From: Azospirillaceae bacterium | GTDB taxonomy: Bacteria > Pseudomonadota > Alphaproteobacteria > Azospirillales > Azospirillaceae | Length of the DNA: 64,000 bases | Direction of reading: 5' to 3' | NCBI GenBank assembly: GCA_035645145.1 | Contig: DASQNC010000036.1 | Coordinates: forward strand, 62,001 to 126,000 | Shown: piece after piece, positions 8,951 through 16,980 of the stretch | How the letters are laid out: each line of letters starts with the position of its first letter | How positions within the stretch are numbered: the first letter of the stretch is position 1 | The notes under the pieces: generated by a model | The model's input: only the letters and a program-made list of their open reading frames with translations | Databases searched by the model: none | What the model was told of the DNA's origin: nothing | Made by a program: the position numbers and the translations under genes

Positions 8951-9508
8951 TTACTTCCGTCCCGAATATTCATTCGCGGCGGGGCCAGGGCCGGGCACCG
9001 TTTCGGAGGCCGGCCCTGGTTTGGTGCGGCGCCGAAGCATGCTGTCGGCATAGGTCACGCGAACATCCTGGGGCATTCGCGCGGCGGCGGCGGACAGCCC
9101 GGCATGGGTCACCGCCTGCACCTCCGACGAGCGCTGCCGCAGGGCGGCAAGCGCCGCATCGAACCGCGCCGGGTCGTAGGGCTCGGTCTTAAGCGCCGCC
9201 GACATCTCGCGGCGGGCATCGCCGACCGCCCGCAGCCGGGTGTGCAAATCGTCCTTGAGCGCTTCCATCCCTTCGCGCAGGTAGGGCCGGGCCTCCGCCG
9301 GCGCGGCATGCAGGTAGAAGTCGATGCCGAAGCCGACCGGGTGGCGTGGCGCCCCATCGCGGCGCTCCCCCCACGACCGAATCGTCTTCGAGGCCACGTC
9401 GCGGCCAAACCAGTCACCGGCAAGGATGCCGACGGCAAGGGCGTTGAGACAGACGGACAGCACCAGCGCGCCGACAAGAAGGGCCGCCCGAGGGCCGAGG
9501 ATCATCAT
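8951..9508 (-). CDS. Periplasmic heavy-metal-sensor / Spy-CnrX-like protein
   Basis: The protein of 185 residues has one N-terminal membrane anchor (about 8-28) and an alpha-helical, Arg/Glu/Ala-rich body. That body (EALKDDLHTRLRAVGDARRE, then FDAALAALRQRSSEVQAV) matches the Metal_resist/Spy-CnrX pattern. CnrX-type proteins sit in the periplasm and pass a metal signal to a membrane anti-sigma factor. Here the gene overlaps the anti-sigma gene by ATGA, so the two are translationally coupled. The metal ligands of CnrX cannot be placed with confidence, so the signal may be metal or envelope stress. Confidence 0.72.
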   Translation of the reverse strand: MMILGPRAALLVGALVLSVCLNALAVGILAGDWFGRDVASKTIRSWGERRDGAPRHPVGFGIDFYLHAAPAEARPYLREGMEALKDDLHTRLRAVGDARREMSAALKTEPYDPARFDAALAALRQRSSEVQAVTHAGLSAAAARMPQDVRVTYADSMLRRRTKPGPASETVPGPGPAANEYSGRK

Positions 9509-9939
9509 AGCTCGTAGTCCTCCGCCACCGGGCCGAACAACAATTCCGCAATTTCGGCATCCGGGATCGCGGCTCCCGCACGGGATGCGTTGCCAAGGCC
9601 GATCACCAGGCCACCAAGCAGGGATGCCGCCACCGCCGCGGCCCCGACCGGCCCCCAACGGACGAACCGCCTGGCGGGCTGGACTCGGCGCACCGTTGCC
9701 TGTGCCGTCGCCGCGGCCAGAATGCGCGCCCGCAGTTCGGCGGACGCGGGTGGACCCGGCGGCGCCGACAGATACGCCTCGACCGCCTGCGCCGCTTCCA
9801 GCAATCCGCGTGCGGCCCCGGAAGACGCAAGCAGGGCCTGGGCTTCGGCCGCCAAGTCCACCGGCCAACGCCGAAGGTCGGGGCCGTGGACGTCCAGACC
9901 GTCGCGGAACCGCTCGATGTCCATTCCGATCGCCATCAT
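9505..9939 (-). CDS. Putative single-pass anti-sigma factor
   Basis: The protein has 144 residues: a cytoplasmic N-terminal helical region of about 90 residues (DIERFRDGLDVHGPDLRRW), one transmembrane segment (about 92-113, GPVGAAAVAASLLGGLVIGL), and a short periplasmic tail ending AEDYEL. Size and topology fit membrane anti-sigma factors. The start ATG overlaps the sigma-factor stop (ATGA) and is preceded by GGGAGGG. Its position between an ECF sigma gene and a CnrX-like sensor is the main evidence for the role. No zinc-binding anti-sigma motif is present. Confidence 0.7.
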   Translation of the reverse strand: MMAIGMDIERFRDGLDVHGPDLRRWPVDLAAEAQALLASSGAARGLLEAAQAVEAYLSAPPGPPASAELRARILAAATAQATVRRVQPARRFVRWGPVGAAAVAASLLGGLVIGLGNASRAGAAIPDAEIAELLFGPVAEDYEL

Positions 9940-10541
9940 GGTCCCTCCCCCGCCCACACCCGCAACGCCGAACGCAGGGTGCGGCGGGCGCGCACCAGAA
10001 GACTTTCCAACGATCCGATGCTGACACCGAGGGCCGCGGCGGCATCCTGGTTGGAAAGGCCGGAGTCGTATGTGAGCGCCACGGCCGCGCGTTGGCGTTC
10101 GGGCAGGACCGCGACCGCTTGTGCCAGGGCGGCCTCCTCCTCGGCGCGGGCAATGCGCTGAACCGCATCATCGGACGGGTCGATCGGCTCGGACGCCGCG
10201 TCCAGCCCGTCATGGACCGGACGGCGCCGATGATCGAGGCACAGGTTCACCGTGATCCGGTGAAGCCATGTGGACACCTTGCCGTGGCCGGGCTCCCACT
10301 GCCCCGCACGCGTCCAGACCCGCAGGAACACCTCCTGGGCGATGTCCTCGGCGTCGGCGCGCCGGCCCGTGATGCGCTGGGCGACCGCCACCGTCCGATC
10401 CAGGTGCCGGTCGACGAAATGGGCATAGGCCAGCCGGTCGCCGGATGCGATCCGGCGCATCAGGTCGGCATCCGGATCGACCACGGAAGGCGGGGACGGT
10501 GACGCCAGTGCCGGGGACCGGGTGAACGGGTCGCCGGACAT
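9936..10541 (-). CDS. ECF-type RNA polymerase sigma factor
   Basis: The protein has 201 residues from the ATG at 10541. Region 2 (AYAHFVDRHLDRTVAVAQR, DAEDIAQEVFLRVW) binds core polymerase and the -10 element. Region 4 (LPERQRAAVALTY, LGVSIGSLESLLVRARRTLR) reads the -35 element. It heads a three-gene unit with an anti-sigma factor and a periplasmic sensor, each joined by ATGA. A GGAGGC lies 15 bases upstream of 10541, which is rather far. An in-frame ATG at 10598 would add 19 residues but has no ribosome site. Such units usually control their own promoter, but I cannot identify that promoter by eye. Confidence 0.9.
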   Translation of the reverse strand: MSGDPFTRSPALASPSPPSVVDPDADLMRRIASGDRLAYAHFVDRHLDRTVAVAQRITGRRADAEDIAQEVFLRVWTRAGQWEPGHGKVSTWLHRITVNLCLDHRRRPVHDGLDAASEPIDPSDDAVQRIARAEEEAALAQAVAVLPERQRAAVALTYDSGLSNQDAAAALGVSIGSLESLLVRARRTLRSALRVWAGEGP

Positions 10542-10748
10542 CGTGAAAATCCATCCGCCTCCGGCACCCTCAAGGGGGGGGTCCGAAGCCCCCGTCATGA
10601 TCGAACCGGCGTCATGGCCGCCCCGGCCAGCCGCGCAACGCGTTCCGGCGTTTCCGCACGATCATCTCCACCCCGTGCCAAACGGTCCGGCTCAAAACCC
10701 GCCGGCCTGCCTGATACGAGTGGACGGGCGAAACCCTGCGCGGTTGCG

Positions 10749-11690
10749 TCAGCCTTCGGCCGTCCGAACCCCGCCCTCGATCGGCTTGACGGCATCGGCC
10801 CTGCGGACGGGCGGCAGATAGAGCAGGACGGCGGCCGCCACGTAAACCGACGAGAACGCGCCGATCAGGATGCCCCAGACCATGGCGACGGTGAAGCTCG
10901 CCAGCGCGCTGCCGCCGAAAATCAGCAGGGGCAGGATCGCGACCATGGTGGTGGCCGCGGTCATGACCGTGCGCGAAAGTGTCTGGTTGACGGAAACGTT
11001 GATGATTTGCTTCAGCGGCATGACCTTGTGCTTGCGCATCGTCTCGCGGATGCGATCGAAGATCACCACCGTGTCATTGATGGAATAGCCGGCCAGCGTC
11101 AGCAGCGCCGCAACCGCGGTCAGGCCGAACTCCAATTGCAGTACGGCGTAGAGACCCACCGTCACGAAGACGTCGTGGAACGTGGCGATCAGTGCGGCGA
11201 CGCCGAACTGCCATTCGAAGCGGAAGGCGACGTAGAGCGCGATGGCGACGATGGACAGGACCGTGGCGATGACGCCGGCGCGCAGCAGCTCGTTGCCGAC
11301 GGTCGGGCCGACCAGTTCCACCCGGCGGTACTCGTAGGTGGGGCCCAGGGTGTCGCGCACCTTCTGAACGGCCGCCTGCTGCGCGGCGTCGCCGCCTTCC
11401 TGCTGCTGCAGCCGGATCATCACGTCCCGCGGCGACCCGAACTCCTGGAGCGAGACCGCCCCGAGTTGGAGCCCCTCCAGCCGTTCGCGGAGTTCGCCCA
11501 CCTTCACCGGCTCGGGCGCCCGCGCCTCGATGAGGATGCCGCCCTGGAAGTCGATGCCGTAGTTGAGGCCCGGCCAGACCAGGGACACCGCGGTGATCAC
11601 CAACAGGGCAGCCGTGAATGCGAACGCGAGAATGCGCTTGCCGACAAAGTCGATGTTGGTGTTGTCAGGCACAGGCCGGATCAAGCGCAT
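10749..11690 (-). CDS. secF: Protein translocase subunit SecF
   Basis: The protein has 313 residues, the usual SecF length, with six transmembrane segments and a periplasmic loop after the first. Diagnostic motifs are GLNYGIDFQGGILIEA near residue 45 and the RND-type stretch TLAGYSINDTVVIFDRIRE. SecF works with SecD and SecYEG, using the proton gradient to help release exported proteins into the periplasm. secD and yajC normally lie directly upstream, but here the upstream neighbour is a divergent, unrelated gene. SecD must therefore be encoded elsewhere. The ATG has only a weak GGAAC upstream. Confidence 0.96.
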   Translation of the reverse strand: MRLIRPVPDNTNIDFVGKRILAFAFTAALLVITAVSLVWPGLNYGIDFQGGILIEARAPEPVKVGELRERLEGLQLGAVSLQEFGSPRDVMIRLQQQEGGDAAQQAAVQKVRDTLGPTYEYRRVELVGPTVGNELLRAGVIATVLSIVAIALYVAFRFEWQFGVAALIATFHDVFVTVGLYAVLQLEFGLTAVAALLTLAGYSINDTVVIFDRIRETMRKHKVMPLKQIINVSVNQTLSRTVMTAATTMVAILPLLIFGGSALASFTVAMVWGILIGAFSSVYVAAAVLLYLPPVRRADAVKPIEGGVRTAEG

Positions 11691-11837
11691 CGCGTTCCAC
11701 TGCCGTCATTGCGGATTTTCATGGACGGGCCACCCGTCCACGGCGCGATCAATAGCCGAAGCCCACCGCCGGGACAACGATGCCGTGGCGGCCGGGCAAC
11801 GCCCCACCACCCGAAGGACTTGAGGAAACCGAAGCCC

Positions 11838-12350
11838 ATGGTTCGCATCCTTCCGACGTTTGCGGGCGCACTCCTGCTGGTACTGCCGTCCGCGGCCCTC
11901 CCCGAACAGACGGCCCAGCGGACCGCCCCCCGGTCGGCGGTCGCGGATCTGCCCTTCCCCGATCCGCCGCAGGCCGCCGACGATCCTGCGGCCACTTCGG
12001 TCCTGTCGACCCTGGCCATTGCGCTCGGACGCCGGTGCGGCACGGCCGAGGCATTCGTCTGGCGGCACCCGGCCGGGACGCCCAGGCAGGATGCCGTGGT
12101 CGCGACCGCCGAGGACCGCTTGGCCGACCAGGGGCGGACGTTGTCCCGCCTGCCCGTCGAAGGCGGCACCGGGACAATGGGCGGCGCAGCGGGCGGCGCG
12201 GCGGGAAACCGCCCCGTCGATCTGCGCGCGGTTCTGGCGGAAGGGCCGCCCGCCGATCTGCTGCTGCTGTGGTCGGCCACGTCCGAGACGCTCACGCTGG
12301 CGGTCTGCGACCTGGGGTCGTCCGGCCGACCATCGTCCGGCGTCGGCTGA
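11838..12350 (+). CDS. Hypothetical exported protein
   Basis: The protein has 170 residues with a short N-terminal signal-like segment (MVRILPTFAGALLLVLPSAA). I recognise no family. The middle is Pro/Ala-rich. A Gly-rich patch (GGTGTMGGAAGGAAG) precedes a C-terminal beta-like segment (DLLLLWSATSETLTLAVCDL) that ends with one Cys; another Cys lies near residue 66. A GAGGAAA ribosome site lies about 10 bases before the ATG. It is followed after 53 bases by the EpmC-like gene on the same strand. Localisation to the periplasm is inferred from the signal only. Confidence 0.6.
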   Translation: MVRILPTFAGALLLVLPSAALPEQTAQRTAPRSAVADLPFPDPPQAADDPAATSVLSTLAIALGRRCGTAEAFVWRHPAGTPRQDAVVATAEDRLADQGRTLSRLPVEGGTGTMGGAAGGAAGNRPVDLRAVLAEGPPADLLLLWSATSETLTLAVCDLGSSGRPSSGVG

Positions 12351-12403
12351 CGCGGCAATCGGGCGCTTGCGTATCCGGCCGGCATCCCGTACCAGCGCCG
12401 CCC

Positions 12404-13042
12404 ATGATCCTGACCCCCATTCCGCCGGAGGAGCTGCCCACGGCCCTGGCCGCCGTCGAGGCACGCCTTGCCGGCGACGCGACCGCGCTCGCCGCCTTTC
12501 GCCGCATTGCCGCAACCCAGGCCCTGGTGCCGCTCGGGGTGGACCTGCCCGAACACCGCGCGGCCGCCATCGCACTGGCGCAGGCGCTCGGCATCGGCAC
12601 CCTGGACGAAGAGCCCGCGCAGGGCTTCTCGTGGGATGGACAGGTGGTGCGCACCCGCAGCGAGGCATGGGTCCTGCTGCACGAGATTGCGCACTGGCAA
12701 CTTTGCCCGCCGGGGCGTCGCCACCTCCCCGACTTCGGCCTGGGAGCCGGCCCGGAGACCGGGTTGCGCAGTGAGGCGGATGCCGCCTGCTGCACGGACT
12801 TCCACGAGCGCGAGCGGGAGGAACAGCTCTCGTCCCTGCTGGGCATCCTGTGGGAAGCGGAGCTGGGGCAGCCCGCCATCCTCGCCTTCCAGGAACAGAA
12901 CTGGCTGGAATCCTGGGACCGGCCCGCCTGCGCGGCATTCTTCCAGGGTGCGGTCGCCGAATTGTTGGAGCGCGGGCGGATCGGCCCGGACGGACGCCCG
13001 GTGGAACACGGGCGGATCGTCGGACTGAACCGCGCGGCATAG
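12404..13042 (+). CDS. EpmC-like (elongation factor P hydroxylase family) metalloprotein
   Basis: The protein has 212 residues and a metal-site motif LLHEIAHWQLCPPGRRHL followed by PDFGLGAGPE. This matches the order HEI(S/A)HW, RR, DFG seen in EpmC/YfcM of E. coli, which hydroxylates the modified lysine of elongation factor P. The C-terminal part (EEQLSSLLGILWEAELGQPA) also parallels that family. An HExxH motif alone could mean a peptidase, so the assignment rests on the surrounding pattern. No epmA, epmB or efp is adjacent, and the N-terminal 75 residues are not obviously EpmC. Confidence 0.55.
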   Translation: MILTPIPPEELPTALAAVEARLAGDATALAAFRRIAATQALVPLGVDLPEHRAAAIALAQALGIGTLDEEPAQGFSWDGQVVRTRSEAWVLLHEIAHWQLCPPGRRHLPDFGLGAGPETGLRSEADAACCTDFHEREREEQLSSLLGILWEAELGQPAILAFQEQNWLESWDRPACAAFFQGAVAELLERGRIGPDGRPVEHGRIVGLNRAA

Positions 13043-13095
13043 GCCCCCCAGCCCCGTGGCGGCTTGGCCGCCACTTGCCGACATCCGGCAACACG

Positions 13096-13108
13096 ATCAA
13101 CATTGACG
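13096..13108 (+). promoter_or_regulatory. 13-base motif upstream of the HTH-citrate synthase gene, shared with the second citrate synthase gene
   Basis: ATCAACATTGACG ends one base before the ATG at 13110. The core TCAA-CA-TTGA is an imperfectly spaced inverted repeat. An unrelated perfect inverted repeat TTGCCG-N5-CGGCAA precedes it at 13075-13091. The identical 13-mer occurs at 47057-47069 before the other citrate synthase gene. It may be an operator. TTGACG could also act as a -35 box, but a matching -10 would then fall inside the coding region. Confidence 0.5.
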
Positions 13109-13109
13109 G

Positions 13110-14312
13110 ATGGTCGACCCCCGTTACCTCAGCGCGCGGGAGGCGGCAGCGGAATTGGGAATTTCGCTGCCCACCCTCTACGCCTATGTCAGCCGCGGCC
13201 TCATTCGATCGGAAGGCAAGTTCGGCAGCCGCCAACGCCTCTACCGCGCCGAGGATGTCCGCGCGCTGCTGGACCGGCGCGACCGGGACCGGGGTGCCGA
13301 AGAGGAAGCGCGCGCGGCCCTCAAGGCCGGCCCGCCGGTTCTGGACTCGGCCATCACCCTGATCACCGCCGACCGCATCTACTACCGGGGCCGGGATCTG
13401 GCGCGGCTGGCGGAAGACGGTTCGGTCGAAAGCGTGGCGGCGCTCCTTTGGGATTGCGATGCCGAGGATCCCTTCGCCCAGCCGCCGCCCGTCGCCCCAG
13501 CCGGCTTCGAGGCGGCCCTGGGGGCGGCGTCGGGTCTGGCGCCGATCGAACGGGCGCAGGCGCTGCTGCCCATCGTGCTCGGGGCCGAACCGACCAGCTT
13601 CAATCTAACGCCGGCCGGTGTCGCCCGCACCGGCGCGCGGGTGGTGCGATGGCTGGCGGCGCTCCTGGCGGGCCGCACGGTGTCGGCGGCCCCGATCCAT
13701 TCCGCCCTGGCCGAGGCCTGGAACGTGGACGGACCCGCGGCGGCGCTGGTCCGTGCGGCGCTGGTGGCCTGCATGGACCACGAACTCAATGCTTCCACCT
13801 TCACCGTGCGCGTGGTCGCGTCCACCGGTGCCACGCCGGTGGGCGCGGTGGCGGCGGGCTTGGCGGCGCTGCGCGGCCCGCGGCATGGCGGCATGACGGA
13901 GCGCGTGGGGGCCGTGCTTCCGGCCCTGCTGGCGGAGGCCGATCCGGCGGCTGCCCTGGCGGACCGGCTCAGGCGTGGCGACGACCTGCCCGGCTTCGGC
14001 CACCCCCTGTACCCGGACGGCGATCCGCGCGCCCGGATCCTGCTGCACCTGCTCGACCGCGCCTACCCGCGCGATCCCATGCTGTCGTCGGCCAAGCGGC
14101 TGGCCGCCGCCGCCCGCGACATCGCGGGACAGCCGCCGACGATCGACTTCGCATTGGTTCTTCTGGCCCACCGGCTGGACCTGCCGGCATCCGCCCCGTT
14201 GACGCTGTTCGCAACCGGGCGGTCGGTGGGCTGGATCGCGCATGCGATGGAGCAGTACCAGACCGGTTCCCTCATCCGACCGCGGGCCCGCTATGTCGGG
14301 GCGCACCCTTGA
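13110..14312 (+). CDS. Citrate synthase-family protein with N-terminal MerR/excisionase-like HTH domain
   Basis: This protein of 400 residues combines a DNA-binding-like N-terminus with a citrate/2-methylcitrate synthase body. Residues 1-50 read YLSAREAAAELGISLPTLYA then RLYRAEDV, the pattern of MerR/excisionase winged helix-turn-helix domains. The enzyme part keeps the substrate-binding His in MDHELNASTF, the catalytic His in GFGHPLYPDGDPRA (Pro replaces the usual Arg after His), the probable catalytic Asp in PTIDFALV, and the C-terminal GWIAHAMEQY and IRPRARYVG. It could condense acetyl- or propionyl-CoA with oxaloacetate, regulate transcription, or do both. Its stop overlaps the next gene's start (TTGA). 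The ribosome site is weak. A second citrate synthase lies at 47127. Confidence 0.9.
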   Translation: MVDPRYLSAREAAAELGISLPTLYAYVSRGLIRSEGKFGSRQRLYRAEDVRALLDRRDRDRGAEEEARAALKAGPPVLDSAITLITADRIYYRGRDLARLAEDGSVESVAALLWDCDAEDPFAQPPPVAPAGFEAALGAASGLAPIERAQALLPIVLGAEPTSFNLTPAGVARTGARVVRWLAALLAGRTVSAAPIHSALAEAWNVDGPAAALVRAALVACMDHELNASTFTVRVVASTGATPVGAVAAGLAALRGPRHGGMTERVGAVLPALLAEADPAAALADRLRRGDDLPGFGHPLYPDGDPRARILLHLLDRAYPRDPMLSSAKRLAAAARDIAGQPPTIDFALVLLAHRLDLPASAPLTLFATGRSVGWIAHAMEQYQTGSLIRPRARYVGAHP

Positions 14313-15190
14313 CCGCCGGGTTAAAGCCCGAGGTCCACGGTGCCGGCTACATCCTGCTGGCCGGACTGATCTTCATCACCTCCACCGGGATCATCAAGCA
14401 CCTGACCACCGGTTTGCCGGAAGCCGTCGTGGTGCTGCTCCGCAGCGTGTTCGCCGCCGCCGCCTTCCTGCCCCTGATCCTGAAAAGCCGCGGGCGCATC
14501 CTGCGCACCGCCCGGCCCTTCGGCCATGCGTGGCGGACCTTCGTCGGCATGGCCAGCTTCTTCGCCTATGTGCATGCGGTGGCGCATCTGCCGATGGGCG
14601 ATGCCGTCACGCTGTCCTTCACCACACCGATGTGGTCCACGCTGCTCGGCGTGCTGATGCTGGGCGAACGGCTCGGAGCCGGACGTGTGCTGGCGCTGCT
14701 GGCCGGGTTCGGAGGCGTGATGTTGATCGCCAAGCCCACCGGCTCCGTGGCCGACATACAGCCGGCGGTGCTCGTCGCGCTCGGCGGAGCCGCCTGCACC
14801 AGCCTGGCCATGCTGTCGGTGAAGACGTTGTCGCGCACCGAGCCGCCCGACCGGATCGCGCTCTATTTCCTGCTCATCGGCATCCTGTTCGCGGCCCCGC
14901 CCGCGGTCCTCGACTGGCGCACACCCGACGAGGTGGAGTGGCTGTGGCTGGTCCTGCTGGGCCTGATGACGGCCGTCGGCCAAGTGGCGCTGTCGCGCGG
15001 CTATGCGCTGGGCACCTTTTCCCGCATGGCACCGCTGGACTTCGCCCGGCTGCCGATGGCGCTCCTGATCGGTTTCGCCGCATTCGGCGAGGTGCCCGAC
15101 ACTTGGTCGGGATTGGGAATGGCGGTGATCGCCGCGGCGTCGTTGTACGTGGTCCTGGGCGGCGCCACGGCCGCGAAGCCGCGGGCCTGA
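14309..15190 (+). CDS. DMT-superfamily EamA transporter
   Basis: The protein has 293 residues and about ten transmembrane segments in two five-helix EamA repeats. Family features include LRSVFAAAAFLPL, FFAYVHAVAHLPMGDAVTLS at the end of repeat one, and QVALSRGYALGTFSRMAPLD in repeat two. Members of this group export amino acids, nucleotides or other metabolites. The TTG start overlaps the stop of the HTH-citrate synthase (TTGA), so the two are probably co-translated, and export of a carboxylate-linked metabolite is a reasonable guess. The substrate cannot be read from sequence. Confidence 0.85.
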   Translation: MTAGLKPEVHGAGYILLAGLIFITSTGIIKHLTTGLPEAVVVLLRSVFAAAAFLPLILKSRGRILRTARPFGHAWRTFVGMASFFAYVHAVAHLPMGDAVTLSFTTPMWSTLLGVLMLGERLGAGRVLALLAGFGGVMLIAKPTGSVADIQPAVLVALGGAACTSLAMLSVKTLSRTEPPDRIALYFLLIGILFAAPPAVLDWRTPDEVEWLWLVLLGLMTAVGQVALSRGYALGTFSRMAPLDFARLPMALLIGFAAFGEVPDTWSGLGMAVIAAASLYVVLGGATAAKPRA

Positions 15191-15207
15191 CCCCGCCGGC
15201 CCGGGGC

Positions 15208-16182
15208 TCAAGCCTTAGGATCGGCCAGTCCCGGCATCCCGTTCCGCCGGGCGATCTCCCGGATCAGGGCGCTGTGGTCGAGATCGGCGCCGCCGTTGTC
15301 GCACAGGTCGGCGTAGAGTCCTTCCAGCAACTCCGCCGCAGGCAGCCGAAGGCCGAGCGAGCGGGCAAAGGCGACAGCCGTGCGCATATCCTTCAACTGG
15401 TATTTGGACGGCCCGCCCGGCACCCAGTCGCCCCGCAGCATGCGGGCGCCATGGACGTCCAGGATGCGGCTGTCCGCGAACCCACCCATCAATGCCGTCC
15501 GCACGCCTTCGGGGTCGGCACCACCGGCACGGGCCAGCAGCATGGCCTCGGCCACGGCACCGATCGTGACGGCCACGATCATCTGGTTGCACAGCTTGGC
15601 CAGTGATCCCGCCCCCGGCCCACCGACAAGGGTCGGACGCCCCAGGGCGCGCAGGACGGGTTCCACGGCGGCGAAGGTGTCCGGATCGGCACCGGCCATG
15701 ATGGACAGGGTCGCCGCCTTCGCCCCACCCTCCCCGCCCGAGACCGGGGCATCCACGTAGCGGAGGCCCAGTGTCGCCGCGCGTTGGGCCTGGGCACGGG
15801 CGGTTTCCACGGGGATGGAACTCATCACGGCCACGACGGCCCCACGGGGCAGCGCGTGGGCGGCCCCCCTGCCCCGTGCCGCATCGCCGAACAGCACCCG
15901 GTCGCAGGTCGGGCCGTCGGACAGCATCACGATGCAGACGTCGGCGCCGCGGCAAGCGTCGTCGGCGTCGGCCACGACCTGAACGCCGTCACCGGCGAGC
16001 GCCGCCGCCTTTTCCGGCGTTCGGTTCCAGGCGTGCACGCGGTGCCCGGCGAGCGCCAGGTTGCGGGCCATCGGCCCCCCCATGATCCCGGTGCCCAGCA
16101 CGGCGACCGCCACGGGTCCGCCGGCCGGGGGGGTGCCGGCCGAAGCGGCGTGGGTCGGTGATCCGTCGGTCCGGCCGGTCAT
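15208..16182 (-). CDS. NAD(P)-dependent beta-hydroxyacid dehydrogenase (3-hydroxyisobutyrate dehydrogenase family)
   Basis: The protein has 324 residues. After a nonconserved Pro/Gly-rich lead of about 25 residues comes a Rossmann motif, VAVLGTGIMGGPMARNLALA. The substrate-binding motif DAPVSGGEGGAKAATLSIM and the catalytic-Lys region SLAKLCNQMIVAVTIGAVAE follow. The family includes 3-hydroxyisobutyrate dehydrogenase, tartronate semialdehyde reductase and related imine-reductase-like enzymes, so the substrate is open. The gene lies 13 bases after trcR on the same strand and is probably co-transcribed. The start at 16182 lacks a strong ribosome site. Confidence 0.86.
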   Translation of the reverse strand: MTGRTDGSPTHAASAGTPPAGGPVAVAVLGTGIMGGPMARNLALAGHRVHAWNRTPEKAAALAGDGVQVVADADDACRGADVCIVMLSDGPTCDRVLFGDAARGRGAAHALPRGAVVAVMSSIPVETARAQAQRAATLGLRYVDAPVSGGEGGAKAATLSIMAGADPDTFAAVEPVLRALGRPTLVGGPGAGSLAKLCNQMIVAVTIGAVAEAMLLARAGGADPEGVRTALMGGFADSRILDVHGARMLRGDWVPGGPSKYQLKDMRTAVAFARSLGLRLPAAELLEGLYADLCDNGGADLDHSALIREIARRNGMPGLADPKA

Positions 16183-16195
16183 GGGCGGGCCCGGC

Positions 16196-16774
16196 TCAGC
16201 CGTCCGCCTGCTCCTCCACTTCCGCGGCCTCGTCGCCACCGGCAACGGCGGGGACACGGCGACCGGCCACATCGAGCATCTCGTCCAGCTCGCGCTGGCT
16301 GCACATGCCCAGCAGGACCGGGTTGCGCGGCTTGATGTTGGCGGCATTCCAATGGCTGCGGTCGCGCACCGACTGAATGGTCTGCTTGGTGGTGCCGATC
16401 AGCTTGCCGATCTGGGCATCCGACAGTCCCGGGTGCGTCTTGATCAGCCACGCGATGGCGTCGGGCTTGTCACCCCGCTTGGTCACCGGCGTGTAGCGCG
16501 GCCCCCGGGCGCGCACGGACACGTCGGGCAGATCCGTGGTGCGCAGCTTGAGGCGGGCAGCGGGATCCTTCTCGCACCGCTCGATCTCCTCGCGGGTGAG
16601 CTGGCCGTTGGCGATGGGGTCGAGCCCGATCATGCCGGTGGCCACGTCGCCGTCCGCGATGGCCTGCACCTCGAGCGCGTGCAACCCGCAGAATTCGCCG
16701 ATCTGATCGAACGTCAGGGCCGTGTTCTCCACCAGCCAGACGGCGGTTGCCTTCGGCATCAACGGACGCGGCAT
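16196..16774 (-). CDS. trcR: Cell-cycle transcriptional regulator TrcR (DUF1013)
   Basis: The protein of 192 residues matches DUF1013/TrcR along its whole length: MPKATAVWLVENTALTFDQI at the start, then FCGLHALEVQAIADG, DPIANGQLTREEIERCE, GPRYTPVTKRGDKPDAIAWL, and TTKQTIQSVRDRSHWN. The family is nearly confined to alphaproteobacteria and contains two helix-turn-helix-like segments. Members are annotated as cell-cycle regulators of the CtrA network. The C-terminal tail is acidic. The gene is divergent from tctC across a 206-base region. Confidence 0.9.
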   Translation of the reverse strand: MPRPLMPKATAVWLVENTALTFDQIGEFCGLHALEVQAIADGDVATGMIGLDPIANGQLTREEIERCEKDPAARLKLRTTDLPDVSVRARGPRYTPVTKRGDKPDAIAWLIKTHPGLSDAQIGKLIGTTKQTIQSVRDRSHWNAANIKPRNPVLLGMCSQRELDEMLDVAGRRVPAVAGGDEAAEVEEQADG

Positions 16775-16980
16775 GACATCTCCTGTCGCAAAAACACGGA
16801 ATGCCCGGCGCCGGCCTCCCGGCCGGCCGGGGCATGCCCCAAACCAGATTCACTTCAATATAGAAACCCGCGGCACGGGATCAAACCCGTGCAACCGCGC
16901 AGGGCCTCGCACGTTGCCAGTGTTATGCACGGGGTCTACCATCCCGGCAACGAAAACAACCAATGTCCAGGGAGGACGCA

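Noticed and set aside
10595-10795. 66-codon minus-strand frame between secF and the sigma gene
   Set aside because: It overlaps the end of secF, and the translation is Arg/Ala-rich with no ribosome site or motif.
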